In this document: positions 5,780 to 5,892 of the stretch, piece after piece
Position numbering within the stretch: position 1 is the stretch's first letter
Layout of the letters: every line of letters starts with the position of its first letter
NCBI GenBank assembly: GCA_016201185.1
Contig: JACQDG010000430.1
Span: 1-5,892 of the forward strand
DNA length: 5,892 nucleotides
Origin: Acidobacteriota bacterium
GTDB taxonomy: Bacteria; Acidobacteriota; Terriglobia; Bryobacterales; JACQDG01
Direction of reading: 5' to 3'
Translations under genes and position numbers: made by a program
Notes under the pieces: model-generated
Told to the model about the DNA's origin: nothing
The model's input: only the letters and a program-made list of their open reading frames with translations
Databases searched by the model: none

Positions 5780-5892
5780 ATGGCTACACCCGCACAGGGA
5801 TCAGCGGCGTCCGGTTCCAGTGAGATTCATCCTGTTCTCAATGTGTTCTTTTCCCCGGGCGCGGCCATGGATTCGCTCGCCCGGCGGCCGCG
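5780..5892 (+). CDS. Start of a YIP1-like membrane protein gene (partial, runs off right edge)
   Basis: Thirty-seven codons from the ATG at 5780 stay open to the right edge. A strong Shine-Dalgarno AAGGAGAG (5768-5775), with GGAG ending 6 nt before the ATG, supports the start. The product opens with a polar Ala/Ser/Gly stretch (MATPAQGSAASGSSEIHP), then VLNVFFSPGAAMDSLARRP. The 'VFFSPG..F..L.RRP' pattern resembles the segment just before the first membrane helix of YIP1-domain proteins (PF04893), which are polytopic membrane proteins of unclear function in bacteria. The membrane segments themselves lie outside the window, so the family call is tentative. The presence of a real gene is much firmer than its name. 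Confidence 0.6.
   Translation, partial: MATPAQGSAASGSSEIHPVLNVFFSPGAAMDSLARRP

Noticed and set aside
4812..5781. Long open frames on both strands (172 and 226 codons) overlapping the DUF2339 gene.
   Set aside because: High-GC shadow frames with low-complexity products; the DUF2339 frame has coherent membrane helices and family motifs throughout.

Overview
The window is GC-rich chromosomal DNA from a bacterium. It holds the start of a histidine-biosynthesis operon and an adjoining two-gene membrane/envelope operon, both on the minus strand, plus the first codons of a divergent plus-strand gene at the right edge. Dense packing, high GC and the DUF2339/DUF3999 pair fit a Gram-negative-type bacterium. 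The overall flavour suggests Acidobacteriota (Solibacter/Bryobacter-like), but that is an impression and no marker gene here proves it.

Reading in the direction of transcription (right to left), the DUF2339 gene (5651 to 3813) is followed after one base by the DUF3999 gene (3811 to 2528). The first encodes a polytopic inner-membrane protein, the second an exported, C-terminally anchored protein. Both are of unknown function and are probably translationally coupled. Next comes a 150-base gap that is fully used: a strong sigma70-type promoter (2513 to 2484), a 22-codon leader peptide with six consecutive histidine codons (2474 to 2406), and a four-segment RNA switch ending in an intrinsic terminator (2374 to 2340). 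After it come hisI (PR-AMP cyclohydrolase), hisG (long-form ATP phosphoribosyltransferase) and hisD (histidinol dehydrogenase, cut by the left edge), tightly spaced as one operon.

The main discovery is the his leader. It is a complete ribosome-mediated transcription attenuator that had not been called as a gene because it is so short. Scarcity of charged tRNA-His should stall the leading ribosome on the His run. The stall masks segment 1, frees segment 2 to pair with segment 3, prevents the 3:4 terminator and lets RNA polymerase enter hisIGD. The terminator overlaps the first 14 codons of the longest hisI reading frame, so hisI more likely starts at the internal ATG at 2332. The predicted transcription start is only 3 to 5 bases before the leader ATG, so the leader peptide may be translated from a nearly leaderless mRNA.

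At the right edge, a well-supported start with a strong Shine-Dalgarno (ATG at 5780, plus strand) begins a protein resembling the N-terminus of YIP1-type membrane proteins. It is transcribed divergently from the DUF2339 gene. I saw no mobile elements, CRISPR arrays, tRNA or rRNA genes.
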